Assembly (NCBI GenBank): GCA_000696115.1
Contig: JJOH01000007.1
Coordinates: 1 to 64,000 of the forward strand
Length of the DNA: 64,000 nt
DNA from: Streptomyces olindensis
GTDB taxonomy: Bacteria > Actinomycetota > Actinomycetes > Streptomycetales > Streptomycetaceae
Reading direction: 5' to 3'
Both the position numbers and the translations under genes were made by a program. The notes beneath the pieces are model-generated. The model was not told where the DNA came from and searched no databases. It saw nothing but the letters and a program-made list of their open reading frames with translations. How positions within the stretch are numbered: the first letter of the stretch is position 1; each line of letters starts with the position of its first letter. Positions 59,912 through 64,000 of this stretch are shown one piece after another.

Positions 59912-61960
59912 ATGACTGAGCGTCAGCCCGCCGAGGGCAAGAGGGAGAAGGACCGGCCGTGGCTCATGCGCACCTACGCCGGTCACTCCACGGCCGAGGC
60001 GTCCAACGAGCTGTACCGGCGCAACCTCGCCAAGGGCCAGACGGGTCTGTCGGTGGCGTTCGACCTGCCGACGCAGACCGGCTACGACTCCGACCACATC
60101 CTCGCCCGCGGCGAGGTGGGCCGGGTCGGCGTGCCGATCGCGCACGTCGGTGACATGCGCCGGCTGTTCCAGGACATCCCCCTGGAGCAGATGAACACCT
60201 CGATGACCATCAACGCCACGGCCATGTGGCTGCTGGCGCTCTACCAGGTCGTCGCCGAGGAGCAGGGTGCCGACATCACCAAGCTCCAGGGCACGACCCA
60301 GAACGACATCGTCAAGGAGTACCTGTCCCGGGGGACGCACGTCTTTCCCCCGGGGCCGTCCCTCCGCCTGACGACGGACATGATCGCGTACACGGTCTCC
60401 CACATCCCGAAGTGGAACCCGATCAACATCTGCAGCTACCACCTGCAAGAGGCGGGCGCCACGCCGGTGCAGGAGATCGCGTACGCGATGTCCACCGCGA
60501 TCGCCGTGCTCGACGCCGTGCGCGACTCCGGCCAGGTGCCGCAGGAGCGCATGGGCGATGTCGTCGGCCGGATCTCGTTCTTCGTGAACGCGGGCGTCCG
60601 CTTCATCGAGGAGATGTGCAAGATGCGCGCCTTCGGCCGCATCTGGGACAAGGTCACCCGCGAGCGGTACGGCATCGAGAACCCCAAGCACCGCCGCTTC
60701 CGCTACGGAGTCCAGGTCAACTCCCTGGGCCTGACGGAGGCGCAGCCGGAGAACAACGTCCAGCGCATCGTGCTGGAGATGCTGGCCGTCACCCTCTCCA
60801 AGGACGCCCGCGCGCGTGCCGTGCAGCTGCCCGCCTGGAACGAGGCCCTCGGCCTGCCCCGCCCCTGGGACCAGCAGTGGTCGCTGCGCATCCAGCAGGT
60901 GCTGGCGTACGAGAGCGACCTGCTGGAGTACGAGGACATCTTCGAGGGCTCGAAGGTGATCGAGGAGAAGGTCTCGGGTCTGGTCGAGGCGGCGCTCGCC
61001 GAGATGGACCGCATCGAGGAGATGGGCGGCGCGATGGCGGCCGTCGAGTCCGGCTACCTCAAGTCGCAGCTGGTGGCCTCGCACGCCGAGCGCCGGGGCC
61101 GGATCGAGTCCGGCCAGGAGAAGATCGTCGGCGTCAACATCTTCGAGGGCACCGAACCGAACCCGCTCACCGCAGACCTCGACACCGCGATCCAGACGGT
61201 GGACCCGGAGGTCGAGGCCCGGGTCATCGAGGCGCTCCAGCGGTGGCGCGACAGCCGCTACCAGCCGCCCTTCAACCACCCACGGCCCTGCAAGGCCCTG
61301 GAGCGGCTGAAGGAGGCGGCCCGCGGCACGGAGAACCTCATGGAGGCCACCCTGGAGTGCGCCCGCGCCGGCGCGACGACCGGCGAGTGGGCCGGGGCCC
61401 TGCGCGAGGTGTTCGGCGAGTTCCGGGCACCCACGGGCGTCTCCTCGGCGCCGGTGGCCGTGCCGGTCGAGGAGGGGAGCACGCTGGCCCTGGTGCGCCG
61501 CAAGGTGGACCTGACGGCCAAGGACCTGAGAGTGGGCAAGCTGCGCTTCCTGGTCGGCAAGCCGGGGCTCGACGGGCACTCCAACGGCGCCGAGCAGATC
61601 GCGGTGCGCGCCCGGGACGCCGGGTTCGAGGTGGTCTACCAGGGCATCCGGCTGACGCCCGAGCAGATCGTGGACGCCGCCCTCGCGGAGGACGTGCACG
61701 CGGTCGGCCTGTCCATCCTGTCCGGCTCACACGCCCAGCTGGTGCCGGACGTCCTCGAACGGCTCCGTGTGGCCGGTGCCACAGATATACCGGTGATCGC
61801 CGGTGGCATCATCCCGAACGGTGATGCCGAGCAGCTCAGGGCAGCCGGAGTGGCCGCGGTCTTCACCCCGAAGGACTTCGACATCACCGGAATCATCGGC
61901 CGCATCGTCGACGAGATCCGGAAAGCGAACCAGCTCGACCCCCTGGAGGTCCCCGCATGA
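59912..61960 (+). CDS. meaA: Ethylmalonyl-CoA mutase (B12-dependent)
   Basis: 682 residues in one chain. The N-terminal TIM-barrel substrate domain begins with WLMRTYAGHSTAEASNELYR and has AFDLPTQTGYDSDHILARGE. The C-terminal cobalamin domain has the DxHxxG motif as GLDGHSNGAEQIA (near residue 553), followed by LSILSGSHAQLVPDVLERL. It converts ethylmalonyl-CoA to methylsuccinyl-CoA. It is distinct from methylmalonyl-CoA mutase in being one polypeptide of this length and lying after ccr. It starts ten bases after the ccr stop and overlaps the lyase gene by four bases. Confidence 0.95.
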   Translation: MTERQPAEGKREKDRPWLMRTYAGHSTAEASNELYRRNLAKGQTGLSVAFDLPTQTGYDSDHILARGEVGRVGVPIAHVGDMRRLFQDIPLEQMNTSMTINATAMWLLALYQVVAEEQGADITKLQGTTQNDIVKEYLSRGTHVFPPGPSLRLTTDMIAYTVSHIPKWNPINICSYHLQEAGATPVQEIAYAMSTAIAVLDAVRDSGQVPQERMGDVVGRISFFVNAGVRFIEEMCKMRAFGRIWDKVTRERYGIENPKHRRFRYGVQVNSLGLTEAQPENNVQRIVLEMLAVTLSKDARARAVQLPAWNEALGLPRPWDQQWSLRIQQVLAYESDLLEYEDIFEGSKVIEEKVSGLVEAALAEMDRIEEMGGAMAAVESGYLKSQLVASHAERRGRIESGQEKIVGVNIFEGTEPNPLTADLDTAIQTVDPEVEARVIEALQRWRDSRYQPPFNHPRPCKALERLKEAARGTENLMEATLECARAGATTGEWAGALREVFGEFRAPTGVSSAPVAVPVEEGSTLALVRRKVDLTAKDLRVGKLRFLVGKPGLDGHSNGAEQIAVRARDAGFEVVYQGIRLTPEQIVDAALAEDVHAVGLSILSGSHAQLVPDVLERLRVAGATDIPVIAGGIIPNGDAEQLRAAGVAAVFTPKDFDITGIIGRIVDEIRKANQLDPLEVPA

Positions 61961-62919
61961 CCACGGTCAACCGCCTTCGCCCCCGGCGTTCCTGCCTGGC
62001 GGTACCGGGCTCGAACCCGCGCTTCCTGGAGAAGGCCCAGGGCCTCCCGGCGGACCAGGTCTTCCTCGACCTGGAGGACGCCTGCGCCCCGCTGGCCAAG
62101 CCCGAGGCGCGACACACCATCGTCAAGTTCCTCAATGAGGGCGACTGGGCGGGCAAGACGCGCGTGGTCCGGGTCAACGACTGGACGACCGAGTGGACGT
62201 ACCGCGACGTCGTCACGGTCGTCGAGGGCGCCGGCCAGAACCTCGACTGCATCATGCTGCCGAAGGTGCAGGACGCCCAGCAGATCGTCGCCCTCGACCT
62301 GCTGCTGACGCAGATCGAGAAGACCATGGGCTTCGAGGTCGGCAAGATCGGCATCGAGGCGCAGATCGAGAACGCGCAGGGCCTGAACAACGTCAACGAG
62401 ATCGCGCAGGCCTCCCAGCGCGTGGAGACCATCATCTTCGGCCCGGCCGACTTCATGGCCTCCATCAACATGAAGTCGCTGGTCGTGGGCGAGCAGCCGC
62501 CCGGCTACCCGGCGGACGCCTACCACTACATCCTGATGAAGATCCTGATGGCCGCCCGCGCCAACAACCTCCAGGCGATCGACGGCCCCTACCTGCAGAT
62601 CCGCAACGTGGAGGGCTACCGCGAGGTCGCGCAGCGCGCCGCCGCCCTCGGCTTCGACGGCAAGTGGGTGCTGCACCCGGGCCAGGTCGAGGCGTCCAAC
62701 GAGATCTTCTCGCCGTCGCAGGAGGACTACGACCACGCCGAGCTGATCCTGGACGCGTACGAGTACTACACGTCCGAGGCGGGCGGCAAGAAGGGCTCCG
62801 CGATGCTCGGCGACGAGATGATCGACGAGGCCAGCCGCAAGATGGCCCTGGTCATCGCGGGCAAGGGACGCGCCGCCGGCATGCGGCGCACCAGCACGTT
62901 CGAGATCCCGGAGGCGTGA
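61957..62919 (+). CDS. mcl1: CitE-like lyase: beta-methylmalyl-CoA/malyl-CoA lyase
   Basis: 320 residues of the HpcH/HpaI-CitE family: RSCLAVPGSNPRFLEKAQGL at the start, QVFLDLEDACAP with the metal-binding acids, VGKIGIEAQIENAQGL and IIFGPADFMASINM. In this pathway the enzyme splits beta-methylmalyl-CoA to glyoxylate and propionyl-CoA, and malyl-CoA to glyoxylate and acetyl-CoA. The ATG overlaps the meaA stop (ATGA). The assignment rests on family and position; a citrate-lyase-like side role is possible. Confidence 0.9.
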   Translation: MTTVNRLRPRRSCLAVPGSNPRFLEKAQGLPADQVFLDLEDACAPLAKPEARHTIVKFLNEGDWAGKTRVVRVNDWTTEWTYRDVVTVVEGAGQNLDCIMLPKVQDAQQIVALDLLLTQIEKTMGFEVGKIGIEAQIENAQGLNNVNEIAQASQRVETIIFGPADFMASINMKSLVVGEQPPGYPADAYHYILMKILMAARANNLQAIDGPYLQIRNVEGYREVAQRAAALGFDGKWVLHPGQVEASNEIFSPSQEDYDHAELILDAYEYYTSEAGGKKGSAMLGDEMIDEASRKMALVIAGKGRAAGMRRTSTFEIPEA

Positions 62920-62924
62920 CGGCC

Positions 62925-63437
62925 ATGCAGTTCGGACGCACCTACGAGGAGTTCGAGGTCGGGGCGACGTACAAGCACTGGCCGGGCAAGACGGTCACGG
63001 AGTACGACGACCACCTGTTCTGTCTCCTCACCATGAACCACCACCCGCTCCACATGGACACGAACTATGCGGAGAAGACGACCGACTTCGGCAAGAACGT
63101 CGTCGTGGGCAACTACATCTACTCCCTCCTGCTCGGCATGTCCGTGCCGGACATCTCCGGCAAGGCGATCGCCAACCTGGAGATCGAGTCGCTGAAGCAC
63201 GTGGCGCCGACCTTCCACGGCGACACGATCTACGGCCAGACGACCGTGCTCGACAAGTGGCCCTCGAAGTCGAAGAACGACCGCGGCATCGTGCACGTCG
63301 AGACCAAGGGCTACAAGCAGGACGGCACGCTGGTCTGCGTGTTCCGCCGCAAGGTGATGGTGCCGACCGAGACGTACATCAAGGAGCGCGGCGGCGAGCA
63401 GCCCGGCCGCCCGGAGCTGCGAGAGCAGGAGAAGTAG
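62925..63437 (+). CDS. mch: Mesaconyl-CoA hydratase (MaoC-like)
   Basis: 170 residues of the hot-dog MaoC family: KTVTEYDDHLFCLLTMNHHP with the catalytic Asp/His and HMDTNYAEKTTDFGKNVVVG. It hydrates mesaconyl-CoA to beta-methylmalyl-CoA. Mesaconyl-CoA hydratases in proteobacteria are about 340 residues with two hot-dog folds; this actinobacterial form is a single one and probably dimerises. I chose ATG 62925 (GGAGG ten bases upstream); a GTG at 62916 overlapping the lyase stop would add three residues. Confidence 0.9.
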   Translation: MQFGRTYEEFEVGATYKHWPGKTVTEYDDHLFCLLTMNHHPLHMDTNYAEKTTDFGKNVVVGNYIYSLLLGMSVPDISGKAIANLEIESLKHVAPTFHGDTIYGQTTVLDKWPSKSKNDRGIVHVETKGYKQDGTLVCVFRRKVMVPTETYIKERGGEQPGRPELREQEK

Positions 63438-63439
63438 TC

Positions 63440-64000
63440 ATGGCGCGACTCGCCCAGACCGCCGGTCTGACGGACGTCCAGCAGGAGATCCTGTCCACCG
63501 TCCGGGACTTCGTGGACAAGGAGATCATTCCGGTCGCCACGGAGCTGGAGCACCGCGACGAGTACCCGCAAGCGATCGTCGACGGGCTGAAGGAGTTGGG
63601 CCTGTTCGGCCTGATGATCCCCGAGGAGTACGGGGGTCTGGGCGAGTCGCTCCTGACCTACGCCCTGTGCGTCGAGGAGATCGCGCGCGGGTGGATGTCG
63701 GTGTCCGGCATCATCAACACCCACTTCATCGTGGCGTACATGCTCAAGCAGCACGGCACGCAGGAGCAGAAGGACCACTTCCTGCCGAGGATGGCGGCCG
63801 GTGACATCCGGGGCGCCTTCTCGATGTCGGAGCCGGGCCTCGGCTCGGACGTCTCGGCGATCACGTCGAAGGCGGTGAAGGACGGCGACGAGTACGTCCT
63901 GAACGGCCAGAAGATGTGGCTCACGAACGGCGGAACGTCCTCTCTGGTGGCCGTTCTGGTCCGAAGTGACGAAGGTCACCCCGAGGGCACCGCGCCCCAC
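63440..64000 (+). CDS. mcd: Acyl-CoA dehydrogenase, probable methylsuccinyl-CoA dehydrogenase (partial)
   Basis: 187 residues are visible; the gene runs off the right edge. The N-terminal helical domain (QQEILSTVRDFVDKEIIPVA) and the start of the beta domain with FSMSEPGLGSDVSAITSKAV and LNGQKMWLTNGG are typical FAD acyl-CoA dehydrogenase. In this operon it should oxidise methylsuccinyl-CoA to mesaconyl-CoA, linking meaA to mch. It starts two bases after the mch stop. The catalytic base lies beyond the window. Confidence 0.9.
   Translation, partial: MARLAQTAGLTDVQQEILSTVRDFVDKEIIPVATELEHRDEYPQAIVDGLKELGLFGLMIPEEYGGLGESLLTYALCVEEIARGWMSVSGIINTHFIVAYMLKQHGTQEQKDHFLPRMAAGDIRGAFSMSEPGLGSDVSAITSKAVKDGDEYVLNGQKMWLTNGGTSSLVAVLVRSDEGHPEGTAPH

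Noticed and set aside
1..64000. CRISPR arrays, tRNA or rRNA genes, insertion sequences, integrases or phage genes
   Set aside because: None was seen. Repeats are short and within genes or gaps, no transposase-like protein appears, and the Holin-X-like protein is a common cellular family.

Overview
The window reads as chromosomal DNA of a Streptomyces or very close relative. The basis is GC-rich sequence with G/C at almost every third codon position, many GTG starts, short four-base gene overlaps, the gas-vesicle gene order O-A-F-G-Y-Z-J-L-S-K, and a complete ethylmalonyl-CoA pathway operon. From memory, the ccr-meaA region and the gas-vesicle cluster lie in the same relative order near SCO6469-SCO6508 of S. 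coelicolor; this was not checked.

Layout. (a) 1-2.7 kb: a frameshifted aminotransferase-fold gene running off the left edge, a secreted His-rich protein and a SigB/SigF-type sigma factor. (b) 2.9-10.3 kb: a stress block with a pyruvate-oxidase-like TPP enzyme, a DUF2795 protein, an Hrp1-like two-CBS protein, a DJ-1/PfpI protein, a large-subunit catalase, a DUF6158 protein and a Vms1/Rv2629-like protein. (c) 10.3-17 kb: an ABC-F ATPase, an alpha/beta hydrolase divergent from its TetR regulator with four palindromic operators, a MOSC protein, a frameshifted PAP2-diacylglycerol-kinase fusion, a methyltransferase and a tiny hydrophobic protein. (d) 17-27 kb, all on the minus strand: type II NADH dehydrogenase, transketolase, a stand-alone LigD-type polymerase, then gvpOAFGYZJLSK ending at a strong hairpin. 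(e) 27-32.8 kb: an F420-dependent enzyme, an enolase-superfamily enzyme, a YqeY-like protein, an SDR plus Holin-X-like pair, a VOC protein, a GNAT acetyltransferase and a peptidase remnant. (f) 32.8-44.3 kb: a nine-gene minus-strand run (amino-acid ABC importer, D-amino-acid-dehydrogenase-like oxidase, SGNH esterase, M55 D-aminopeptidase, M20 hydrolase, S9 peptidase, LD-carboxypeptidase) divergent from a CdaR-type regulator. (g) 44.3-55 kb: a methyltransferase, a SpoIIE-type phosphatase, an MFS exporter with CnaB-like repeats, an SRPBCC protein, an Rv2578c-like radical SAM protein, a secreted tripeptidyl-aminopeptidase-like hydrolase, a GNAT and a HEAT-repeat protein. (h) 55.4-64 kb: a duplicated 3-hydroxyacyl-CoA dehydrogenase, a TetR regulator and ccr-meaA-mcl-mch-mcd, the last cut by the right edge.

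How they may work together. Six sites matching GTNN-N14/15-GGGTAC or close variants lie upstream of genes in blocks b, c and e. They resemble promoters of the SigB sigma family encoded at 1891-2685, so much of the left half may be one general-stress programme. Block f looks like salvage of wall-derived peptides and D-amino acids. Block h converts crotonyl-CoA through ethylmalonyl-CoA and mesaconyl-CoA for C2 assimilation and precursor supply.
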